In this document: one piece after another, positions 9,954 to 18,735 of the stretch
Layout of the letters: every line of letters begins with the position of its first letter
Position numbering within the stretch: position 1 is the first letter of the stretch
DNA from: Chara braunii
Taxonomy: Eukaryota > Streptophyta > Charophyceae > Charales > Characeae
Length of the DNA: 26,018 nucleotides
Assembly (NCBI GenBank): GCA_003427395.1
Contig: BFEA01000084.1
Coordinates: forward strand, 528,708-554,725
Direction: 5' to 3'
The notes under the pieces: generated by a model
Databases searched by the model: none
Told to the model about the DNA's origin: nothing
The model's input: the letters and a program-made list of their open reading frames with translations, nothing else
Program-made: the position numbers and the translations under genes

Positions 9954-11799
9954 AAGCACCTGTTCTGTAGATTAAACTCCCCCTCCCCTCCTTCCCACCC
10001 TGTCCCAATGCTACCTCCACCGAAACGAATTACCCATATTGAAGGCATCCCATCTCGGCCCCAACTTGGGACAGTCCCACCTTCCCCCTTCTTATCCCTC
10101 AAAGGCATACAGTTCCCTCCCAAAGTATGCCTCTGCACGCCTTTTACCCTAATCTGCCCCCGCTGGGATGTGTACCACCACCCCAACCCCAGAATAGGGC
10201 AACCCACTAAGTCTGCTCGCACGCCCTCCAAGGCTTCACCTCCCACCTTGCGTCCCCCCTGGAGAATGGAGCTCTCCCCTTTCTATAATACCATCTTACC
10301 AAGAGATACTCAAAACTTGAACACCGGAGGGAATCTGAATTTTAATTTTTATGCAAAGAATGAACACCAGAGAATTACCAAATTTCTTATACAATCACTG
10401 GGAGTCTGTGGAAAAAAATCCTCGTGAAAAAAAAACTGACAGATAGGGAAGGAATTTAGGAATTAAATCATCCAGAATTTTTCACAGGGAGTTTTAGGTA
10501 TACAAAAATGCCATTTGTGTTAGTTAGACAAGAAATTTCAGGTTTTCAAAATAAGAACGATCAAGAATGTATTGAGACTTTAGTTAGGATATTAGTTAGA
10601 GAAACTAGTTAGGATGGTAATGTGATGATGAGATTAGTAGTCAGATTGATGATTAATGATTAGATAGCACAATGATGATGACGACGGGATTAGTGAACGA
10701 AATATATTGATTTAGTAATATTATTTATAGAATAATAACTAGAGAGACACCCACACCCCATCCCTCTTTTTATCCAGAACCCATCACTCCCTACCCCAAC
10801 TCCCATTATCTCCCCCCTGTCCATCCTTCTTTTATCCCCTCCTACCTCTACCGCCGCCTTCCACACACACCCTTCCTGTCTCTACTCCCCCCTTCTTCAC
10901 TCCTCGCAGAGTGATAATACATGAGAGCCTGAGAGGCGAGACAAGGAGTGTATGGAGGCAACATGTAGAGAATAAGGAGAGAGGAAGTAGAAAAGAGAGA
11001 AGGAGAAAGAAAGGAAGAGAAGAGGAGATAGAACAATGAGCTCCTAGAGAAAAGGAAAAACAGAAATGATGCAACCTACGATGATGCTGATGATGATGGT
11101 GTATGACGATGATGATGATGATGATGATGAAACATCACGCCGATATTGCTGCTTCAGAAAGAAGATGATGTTGAATATGGCCACAATTGTCACCACACTG
11201 CGATTAGAAAGGCCGTCTCGAAAACCACCAGGACACTGGAGCTGAAAAACCCAACAAAGTAGAAGAGAACGTACCATCTCGTGAAGCAGACTATACTCAG
11301 TCTTGTTGAGGTTCCTATGCCTGAAGGTTCACACCCTGAAACAGAAGCAACCAACCCCCCCTCTCTTCCTGCACCAGCCTGTGATGCCAGGAGATAGGCA
11401 CAAAACAGCACAAAAGACTATCACCTCTCTCTCCACTTTGACGGCTAGGAATGCCGCTGTCAACGCTGTAGCATAGCAGAACTCAACTCCCCGCTGAAGC
11501 GTAGCAAGCATTCAACTCCCTCATCCCTATGATGTCAAAAATCTCCCTTCCCGTGCTGACGCGGCGGCACGTGTTGATATTCCTCCCCGTTATGCCTGCA
11601 CAGTGGGCCACGACAGCGCGCCATGTCATCGCGCCAGTGCTGCTATCCGTGTCAGCCAGCCAGCGTACACGCCAGCCCGCAGCACACGCGCCAGCCCGCC
11701 GCGCACGCCCCCTCCCGCAGCGCACGCGCCATGCCACACGTGTCAGCCAGCCAGCGCAGCCCGCCGCGCCCGCACCCGCACCCGCACCCGCCCGCAGCC
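9954..11799. other. Gene-free stretch
   Basis: No supportable gene. 9960-10260 and 10745-10915 are C/T-rich, while 10920-11050 is A/G-rich. Scattered GAT/GATT repeats lie at 10620-10690. A clean GAT microsatellite is at about 11080-11130. 11620-11798 is strongly GC-rich with GTCAGCCAGCCAGCG twice (11658 and 11741 region) and a CGCACC repeat, and runs straight into A13. Confidence 0.6.
11080..11130. repeat. GAT microsatellite
   Basis: Imperfect GAT run with a nearly uninterrupted block of about eight units at 11107-11129. Confidence 0.85.
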
Positions 11800-11970
11800 A
11801 AAAAAAAAAAAACCTGTTCAAATCTACGAGGTTGGAAGTCCTTATGACAGCGTGGCGTGCCCGCTGCTCGCATGAACACAAAGAGCGCACCTTTGGGTTC
11901 CCTCAAGCAAGACAACACATTATCGACACACTGAGGTGTAATGTTCACAATGCATGGGCTCGGCTCAAAC

Positions 11971-12156
11971 AAAATCTCAGCACAACAGATGACCAGGTGT
12001 GGCGCCACAAGATGATAACATCATTCAAATCCATATGGCTAGACCCAGCTGGGTCACCTAGGTCTCCCAGTTTGCCAGCTGGGTCTAACCATATGGATTT
12101 GAATGATGTTATCATCTCGTGGCGCCACACCTGGTCATCTGTTGTGCTGAGATTTT
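11971..12156. repeat. Inner hairpin 1
   Basis: Arms 11971-12052 and 12075-12156 match at about 80 of 82 positions (mismatches at the CACAAG/CTCGTG and GGCTAG/CTAACC sites), with a 22-bp loop. Confidence 0.9.
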
Positions 12157-12170
12157 GTTTGAGCCGAGCC

Positions 12171-12356
12171 AAAATCTCAGCACAACAGATGACCAGGTGT
12201 GGCGCCACGAGATGATAACATCATTCAAATCCATATGGTTAGACCCAGCTGGGTCATCTAGGTCTCCCAGTTTGCCAGCTGGGTCTAACCATATGGATTT
12301 GAATGATGTTATCATCTCGTGGTGCCACACCTGGTCATCTGTTGTGCTGAGATTTT
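12171..12356. repeat. Inner hairpin 2
   Basis: Arms 12171-12252 and 12275-12356 match at about 81 of 82 positions. It is a direct repeat of hairpin 1 with a 200-bp period. Confidence 0.9.
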
Positions 12357-13260
12357 GTTTGAGCCGAGCCCATGCATTGTGAACATTACACCTCAGTGTG
12401 TCGATAATGTGTTGTCTTGCTTCAGGGAACCCAAAGGTGCGCTCTTTGTGTTCATGCGAGCAGGGGGCACGCCACGATGTCGTAAGGACTTCCAACCTCA
12501 TAGATTTGAACAGGTTAAGTTGGAAGTCAGACCACTGGCTGTGGACATTGGGTATTTGGCCGAATAGTAAGGTCCCTAGATCCCATGACAGGTCAGTGTC
12601 TGTGAGAAACGACCAGGCAGCACTTCACCATTGCCAGATCTGTCGGGCCAGCAGGCAGTACAGGAGGCAATGCTCCAAATCCGCTATCTGTGGTTGCATT
12701 GCCAAGCAGCAGAAGGAGCAGATTGGTGATAACTTACCTTGCTGTTCTAACCAGGATCTGGAGACTATCCATGCCGGCGTTTGTAAGCGTCGGTGTATTA
12801 TTTGCCATTGAACTTGATTGAAGTGCTCGGTGGGAGGCCGGAGACAGGTGGGCGTATCTTGACTATTTGAAGTGCTGCAGGTCTGCCTCATTTAGATTGG
12901 AGTCCCGATTCCATCTCCGTTTGACAATGTCTGTGGTGTTGGTGGTTTTGTGGATTCGCCTGTAGCAGTCTTTGACTGTGAACTTCCAAAATGGGAGCGG
13001 ACGAGCTCCCTCCCATGGCCATTCGGCCGGGTCGAATGGCAGGAGGCACAGCGGCGTCGCCATTTCGTAGGCCCTCAAATCTCCATATGTCTCCTGGCAT
13101 ACCCCCAGTTTCTTCCTATCTATAGCCCTCAAGCACACTCAAGCCATCCATCAGCCTCTGGTATACCATTTTGGCACCCGCACAGCGAGGCCCACCTTAT
13201 GGCAGACCACATAGCCCAGCCCACCACCAGCGACTCAGGATAGCACACCTCCTACTTCAC
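12265..13260 (-). pseudogene. LINE ORF2 C-terminal fragment with zf-RVT motif
   Basis: On the minus strand, frame 13138-12863 matches the main LINE around FDPAEWPWE (IDAAEWRWR in the main copy) and VKDCYRRI. Frame 12891-12625 has VQWQIIHRRLQTPAWI, C-x2-C (ICSFCC) and EHCLLYC with H-x3-C, equivalent to the zf-RVT region. Then NLFKSMRLEVL and WARLKQNL lead to WLDPAGKLG, matching NMFKAGRDAVV and the terminal WLGGE region. The frames are broken by a stop at about 12863 and a stop after the IWQW segment (about 12625). It lacks the RT core and therefore is a truncated, dead copy of a related but distinct LINE subfamily. Its end lies inside the palindrome at 11811-12516. Confidence 0.8.
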
Positions 13261-13603
13261 ACTCACTCCCTACAAGGACGCTGACCGCCCTCCATGATGA
13301 TGCCTTCACAGAGTGGTTCTTCACCCAACCATCATCCTATCTCTGATGGGCAGCCACCGGTGGACAGTCAGCAAAGGCCCCAGAGCTGAGTAAGGAGACC
13401 CAGCCCTGGGTGAAGCAATATAGAGGGAACCTTGTCATCCGGGACTTCGGACGCTAGGAGTTATCGACCCTCATAAGGGCAGAATTCATCCCGCATTCAG
13501 GGGCCGGTACCCAGAGTATCTTTGAATTACTATCGGTGACCTACCACAGGCAGTGTCTAATGGTACTAAGACCAAGGTCTAACCTATGGGAGCCCTATCC
13601 TTC
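13261..13603. other. No recognisable gene
   Basis: Unique-looking sequence with no long open frame of recognisable family. It may be part of an old retroelement whose other parts flank it. Confidence 0.5.
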
Positions 13604-13672
13604 TTTTTTTTTTTCTTTTTTTTTTTTTGGAGCTGCACCTGCTGGAAATCGGGTCCAGCGTCCCTGTACAAT
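13604..13672 (-). mobile_element. Retroelement 3' tail with hairpin and oligo(A)
   Basis: On the minus strand: GGGAC, then the hairpin GCTGG-ACCCGATTT-CCAGC (13659-13641), then AGGTGCAGCTCC, then an oligo(A) tract (T-rich 13604-13628 on the plus strand). This is the same order as in the LINE 3' UTR, but the oligo(A) follows the GCTCC block at once, so the tail is shorter than that of the main LINE. Confidence 0.65.
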
Positions 13673-14289
13673 GATATGTGAGGAGGTTGTCTGTACATGC
13701 AGGAGGCATTGATTAGTTCCCAGAAGGTGGCAGGAAGGCAGCTGTGATGAGGGTTTAGGATAGCTCTTGGGCGATGCCTTGTAATCTCCTTGCTTACTCT
13801 ATGTTTCGCGGGGTGTTTTAAATGAAATTTCGTAGATTGCCCGCGAGTGTACCAATGAAGTGTCGTCCTGTGTTAAAATGTGCTGAGGAACGTAGATAGG
13901 GTGACAAGTGTACGGTGCACTTCTCTCTGTCAACGACTGCCCTCCCTTCTGGATCATCTCAGGGTAAATTTGGGCAGATGTGGGGTGACACGTGTTATAA
14001 TCTTTTAGGGATTGACTGGGATTTACATTTTGTTTGACTTCCTTTGCCCTGCCATAACCTCACCCCCCATTTGCATTGTAGGGTATGATCGCCGATGGGA
14101 AACTATGGTAGGGCAGAGTTCGATTCTGGCATGCAGCGGGGTTAATCCTTCCCTCGTGGGAAAGCAATGAATGCCCTTCGCTCGTGCAGTATCCATGATG
14201 CATAGCGACCCCGTCTCTATGGGAGCATTGGCCGAGGCTCTTCCAGCCCTAATGGGAAGAGGCATGTGTTTGCGAACTTTGCGTTGTAT
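13673..14289. other. No recognisable gene
   Basis: No supported coding region. Part of it may be the body of the element whose tail ends at 14334. Confidence 0.5.
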
Positions 14290-14392
14290 TCAATTCGTTA
14301 ATTTGAGCCTTCAAGTTGGGCTTTGGGTCCCTTTTCAAAAAAAAAAANANAAAAAAAAAAGGAAAAAAAAAAAAAAAAAAANAAAANAAAAG
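14290..14392 (+). mobile_element. Retroelement tail ending in an A-rich tract with Ns
   Basis: GTTGGGCTTTGGGTCCC-TTTTC runs into an A-rich tract (14337-14392) with undetermined bases at 14348, 14350, 14382 and 14387. The pre-tail segment resembles the minus-strand tail at 676-710 (TTGGGCACTGGGCCCC-TTTTTC then oligo(A)), suggesting the same family in opposite orientation. Confidence 0.5.
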
Positions 14393-15026
14393 AATGCACC
14401 GTCAGATCAACGCAAAAAAAAAATGCCACACACCCACATGCCGTCTCCCGATGTGCCAGGTGGCAATTGCACCGCCGTCTGGTCAAAACAACCAGACCGG
14501 CACTAGGATAGCCAGGAGCAGCTATGGCGAATGATGCCACTGCCCCAGTCTACGGAGTGCAGCCGGGCCTCGCCGGCTGGTCCACAGTGCAGGTTAGCGC
14601 TAGGCGCTAGGAGCGTCTGGTCGAATTCCACCTTTCTTATATGGGATAAGAGCAGGATTCTTGGCCCCCCCCCACCCCCAAACAGAACAAGAACTGGATG
14701 CTTGCGTAGGGGTCACACTGGTCTTCTCTGTGCTGCGTCTGTAGCAGAATTGGTCCCTGGACTACAACTGAATCCTAAGTGTGTCCCGGTGCTTACCAGG
14801 CACATCCGTATAGTCATGTGCTACTCTATATATCAGCTCATCTGTGCAAGTCTGTATTCCTGCTTGTGAACCTATATGTATGGTCTGCAGTTTTCCAATC
14901 ATCTGATCAAGTCCTGCACTCCTACTGTGACCCTACTATGTATCTGGTCTGCACTCAGCCTATATGCGATATGTATTCCTACGCTATTCCAACTTTCGGT
15001 GTAGCCTCATCTGTAAGTCAGTATAA

Positions 15027-15030
<4 letters not shown>
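14393..15030. other. No recognisable gene
   Basis: Open frames here are short and composition-driven. Nothing I can assign. Confidence 0.5.

Positions 15031-15085
<55 letters not shown>
15031..15085. repeat. T55 homopolymer
   Basis: Fifty-five uninterrupted T. On the minus strand this could be the poly(A) tail of a recent retro-insertion whose body would lie at 15086 and above, but I recognise nothing there. Its length is also subject to sequencing and assembly error. Confidence 0.9.
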
Positions 15086-15088
<3 letters not shown>

Positions 15089-16799
15089 TCCGTATACAGG
15101 AAACCTACGTAACGAGGTGATAAGAGCATATATGTGTGTTAAAATATCCCCTGGCAGCCTGAAGAATGCATTGCTCCTTCGAAAGAAAGCAACACACTTT
15201 GCCACTTTGGGCTTCATGCAGGTACGACTATCATAGATTCACATATAAAACTCACAATGGTTGTATGGACCTGAAATCCGCGCTACATGAATAATCAGAT
15301 GCAGTAAAACGAATGGTGCTGATTGATTGATCACTTCTGTATAACATGGACTAACAAAAAAAAGAGACTATGCAGTCTTGACCAGTTCCACAATCTGAAG
15401 CGGCAACCCTAGCTCATAACAGAGACACAGTGGGCGCAACAACCAAAACATCACTTCCAAGTGGAGTATCGACAAACAACTTCGTTCTACTCCCAAACGC
15501 AAACCCTGCTACAACTACTTCCCCAACACCTGCCCACCACCACCATCATCGATTTCACCTGCTACCCACCTGACTGCTAATCAGTCATCCCTCTCCCACA
15601 CATCCCCAGCAGCCTCTAGGCTCTGCCTACCTCCACGCCAGGAGCTGTCTCTTTGAGAAGGGACCTCCCTCTTGGCTTCCGCTCCTCCGCCTCCCCTACC
15701 CCACCCCTGTCTCATCCTCTCCCATCCTTCCCCCGCTCACCCCCTCAGCTCCCCTCATTAAGGAAAGCAGCTCCTTCCGCTTCCCATTGCCATCCAAGAA
15801 TGAATCTCCTCCAGTGAAACAAGTCATCACCAAATCCCAAATCGTCAATCTTGGAAACTAAAAGTGGGAGAAGGGCTTTAAGTTATATGGGGCACCTCAA
15901 AAGGGGGGTCAAAAGGGGTAGCAGTATAGCTGGGTCAACAGGGGGCTGGAAGGCCAACCCCCCCGCACTCCTCTGATTCCCTAAAGTTGGGATGTTGGCC
16001 ACAGTCACATAATGCACAAAACTCTGACAATTACAACACATTTAACACAGGATTCGTAAAAACCGAACAAAAACAATAAAACCCAACATTTTGTATAGAG
16101 TGAAATCGTAGAAGTGAAACAGTTGTATTTAACAAAAAAAAGAACAGCGTGTTTAATCCTTTCTCGAGAGACGAGGCAAAAAAACGAGCTAAAAATGAAG
16201 CGATCTCAAAAATGTGTGGAAAACCCTTTGTAACAAAGATCCTGTTGTAGGACTATAAGTGATTTCCAACAGACCAGCAAACAACAGAGCTCCAAGAAAA
16301 AAATTGCAAGGCAAACTCGAAAGCTGTAAAAAGAACAGTTTTAGTGAATACTGATGTATAGGACTATACGTCGTTCTCAAAGTAAAAATTCCTATAAATC
16401 ATTTTTAAGCTTACAGTAGAAACGTTCTAAAAAAATATACGATATGTAAAATAATAACACAAACAACTTTTGCCTCGGATGCATCTTCAAATTATTAGTC
16501 AAATCCAAGTTAAGAATAAAATTAAAATTTAAAAATCTCAAAAAAAAAAAAGGAAAGGTTGCCCATAAAAGAGAGGACATGTTAAGGGGAACGTAGTCAC
16601 AAACAAGATAACATATTAGTCTGCTCACGAAACCCTTGTACACGTTCTCCATGCTACATGACTTACAGGACTATACACATGATCTTTTGAGACCATAAAA
16701 AAACAGCATATTTTTATTCCTTGATAAACGGTGTTTCGCTTGTTAGTGATTTTTTAGGGCAAAATATGTCTTTTTTCTCGCCACTTCCAGTGGTTCTAA
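15086..16799. other. Gene-free, partly AT-rich stretch
   Basis: 15400-15860 is C-rich, 15900-15965 has G/A-rich runs, and 16000-16800 is AT-rich. An AGGACTATA motif recurs at about 16251, 16363 and 16668, with some flanking similarity (GAAA-CCCTTGTA upstream of the first and last). These may be eroded repeat units. No gene seen. Confidence 0.5.
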
Positions 16800-17345
16800 A
16801 AAATTGCCTTTTTATCTAGCTTACCAGCCCGGGCGCCTGGGCCACCCCAGGTCGCCCGGAAGGGCGCTCGGGGCGCCCCGCCGTGCGACCCCCCGGCCCC
16901 GGACCTCCACAGCGCCGCCCCCGAAATCGCGTCGAATTTTTTTTTTTGCGCTGCAAGTTGAAGGCCCAAAGGGAAAAAAAAAAATTGGCGGCCGCCCCAA
17001 TATTTCTTGGGATCCGGTAGGTCCCGTTTCTCAGGTTTTGTTTTTGGAGGACCTAGGCCGTCGATGTGTGTTGATCGATGGCGCAGAAGTCCCAAGATTT
17101 TGAATTTGAATCTTGGGGACTTACCACACGGCCCTGCACCCTCCGCTCTACCCCCCCGCACCAGCTTGTTGTTTCCCCGCCGTTGTTGCATGGTCGTCCG
17201 CGCCATCGTTATCTTCACCCTGTCGAGCCTTCGTTGTCATCACCCTGCTGCTCTCCGGCGCGCCACCATCGTTGCCGTCCAGCCGCGCCATCCTCCTTGC
17301 CCCTGACGAAGACTGCCTGCGCCGCCATCACCAACTCAGGTAAGT
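16800..17345 (+). other. GC-rich block ending in a consensus splice donor
   Basis: A sharp rise in GC at about 16825 (GGGCGCC-rich), a hairpin at 17087-17122 (AAGTCCCAAGATT against AATCTTGGGGACTT), and an ATG at 17078 opening a frame of 85-90 residues that runs to CTCAG/GTAAGT at 17335-17345. The donor is followed by a pyrimidine tract. This could be a 5' exon and intron of a host gene or retrogene, but the frame has no recognisable domain and no acceptor can be assigned. Confidence 0.25.
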
Positions 17346-17794
17346 TTTCTTCTTCTTCTTCTTCTTCTTCTTCTTCATCTCTACTACGTATTTGTTTGTT
17401 CTTCTTCATTTTATCTCATTCTTCTTCCTCTCCTTCTTCTCCTCCATTTCGTTGTGTTCTTTTCCTTCTTCGTTGTTTCTTCGTCTTTTTTTCTTTTTTT
17501 CTTTGTCGTTTCTTCTTCTATTTGTTCTTATTCTTCATCAGTTCTTCTTCTTCTTCTTCTTCTTCTTCTTCTTCTTCTTCTTCTTCTTCTTCTATCCACT
17601 TCTTCCTCCCTGTTTCTTCCTCTGCCATAGTGCTTCATCAACAAATCGTCATCTTTTTTTTTTTTTTTGGGAATGCTTGATTATGCTTCTGCTCCGTCTT
17701 CCATAGCCTCCCTCCTCCCTCCATCAGTCTCCCTTCCCCCGCCGCCTCCCTCCGTAGGCTCGCTCCATAGGCTCCCCTCCCTCCTCCTCCTTCC

Positions 17795-17960
17795 CTTCTT
17801 CTTCATCTTCTTCTTCCTCCTCTTCTTACTCCCTCCCTCTCCTCTTCTTCTTCTTCCCTTCTTTTTCGTCATCTTCTTCCTGCTCTTCTTACTCTCTCCC
17901 TCTCTTCTTCTTCTTCTTCCCTTCTTCTTCGTCATCTTCTTCCTCCTCTTCTTACTCTCT
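17795..17960. repeat. 63-bp minisatellite
   Basis: Units of about 63 bp containing TCATCTTCTTCCTCCTCTTC followed by TTACTCTCTCCCTC, about 2.6 copies. The same unit resumes at about 18171-18299 for about two more copies before the undetermined base. Confidence 0.75.
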
Positions 17961-18033
17961 ACAGTCATTCTGGGATGCCATAGTCCTCTTTTTCTTCTTC
18001 TTTTTTTCTTCTTCTTTTTTCCTTCTTCTTCGT

Positions 18034-18132
18034 TAGAGTTCTGCCCCTACCTCCTCCTACCTCCGGTAGAGTTCTGCTCCTACCTCCTCCTACCTTCGGT
18101 AGAGTCCTGCTCCTACCTCCTCGTACCTCCTG
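18034..18132. repeat. 33-bp tandem repeat, 3 copies
   Basis: Units at 18034-18066, 18067-18099 and 18100-18132, each TAGAGT-CTGC-CCTACCTCCTC-TACCT, exactly 33 bp, with few substitutions. Confidence 0.85.
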
Positions 18133-18424
18133 CCATAGTCCCCCCTCATCCCTCCCTCCTCCTCCTTCCCTTCTTCTTCATCTTCTTCTTCCTCCTCTTC
18201 TTACTCTCTCCCTCTTCTTCTTCTTCTTCCCTTCTTCTTCGTCATCTTCTTCCTCCTCTTCTTACTCTCTCCCTCTTCTTCCCTTCTTCTTCGTCATCTN
18301 AACACAGAAATCAATATGCCTGGGAAAAAAAAGTGAGGCCGGATTTGGGCAGTACTCGGCAAGCGCAGCAAACCCCCATAAACCAAAAAAAAAAAAAAAA
18401 AAAGTTCGGTGGATTTGTTTCATG

Positions 18425-18452
18425 CCCGGGGTACCCCGGGAAAGCTAGCTTT
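18425..18452. repeat. Two abutting perfect palindromes
   Basis: CCCGGGGTACCCCGGG (18425-18440) is followed directly by AAAGCTAGCTTT (18441-18452). Both are perfect. Function unknown. Confidence 0.8.
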
Positions 18453-18599
18453 TTATTGAAGTTATTTTACTTCACGTGGAATCTTGCTCCTTCAGGAAGC
18501 CCAAATACTCTACTTTCAGAATCTTCAATAAATTTCGTTCAAACCCAACATTTTTTTTTGTTGGCTTTTCACGAATCCTATGTTATTTCTGAAACTGTA

Positions 18600-18735
18600 T
18601 AATACTGGGATACTGGACCCGTTTTCCACTAAGTGCAGCTCCTCACTAATTATATGGAATCCCTCTTCCGGGGGACCACTTACAAAAGATGTTCCTATCA
18701 CCTCGATAAGCAACAGGCCCCCCGCAAAGGTTGCC
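18600..18735 (+). mobile_element. Retroelement tail related to LINE 3' UTR
   Basis: Aligns over about 100 bp with the LINE 3' UTR from 9311: ACTGG-ACCCGTTTT-CCACT at 18612-18630 for the hairpin (one C-C mismatch), then AGTGCAGCTCC, an ATGGA-TC-CTCT block and CCGGG. No A tail follows, so it is an eroded or truncated copy. Confidence 0.5.

Larger units (their letters stand above)
11811..12516. repeat. 706-bp nested palindrome
   Basis: Outer arms 11811-11970 and 12357-12516 are each exactly 160 bp and complementary with only a handful of mismatches. Between them lie two tandem hairpins: 11971-12156 (82-bp arms, 22-bp loop) and 12171-12356 (same dimensions), separated by 14 bp. The whole block is therefore self-complementary about 12163/12164, and each inner hairpin is self-complementary as well. 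The sequence of the right half is LINE ORF2 coding sequence on the minus strand, so the left half is an inverted copy of a LINE fragment. A 15-bp motif, AACCTGTTCAAATCT, marks both outer ends. Confidence 0.9.
17346..18299. repeat. Pyrimidine tract with CTT microsatellites
   Basis: Nearly continuous C/T on the plus strand, with pure TTC/CTT runs at about 17346-17376 and 17541-17594. All long poly-Ser, poly-Phe and poly-Leu frames here are translation artefacts of the repeat. An undetermined base at 18300 marks a probable gap. Confidence 0.85.

Noticed and set aside
11529-12215. 228-aa plus-strand frame across the GC-rich block and palindrome
   Set aside because: It joins GC-rich low-complexity sequence, a Lys run from A13 and the inverted LINE copy. 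The frame is a by-product of the palindrome.
12112-12501. 129-aa minus-strand frame as an independent gene
   Set aside because: Its first half is LINE ORF2 C-terminus and its second half is the folded-back copy, so it is not a separate gene.
14316-14540. Frames with poly-Lys or poly-Phe around 14340-14390
   Set aside because: They run through an A-rich tract with undetermined bases. There is no coding signal.
15031-15345. Retro-insertion of about 300 bp with GTATAAC duplication (15022-15028 region and about 15340)
   Set aside because: The shared bases are only 7-8 and the body has no recognisable identity, so a chance match cannot be excluded.
17078-18602. Long plus-strand frames of 200 and 311 residues rich in Ser, Phe and Leu
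   Set aside because: They are translations of CTT/TTC repeats and C/T minisatellites, with no domain. Only the pre-donor part (17078-17340) was kept as a weak exon candidate.
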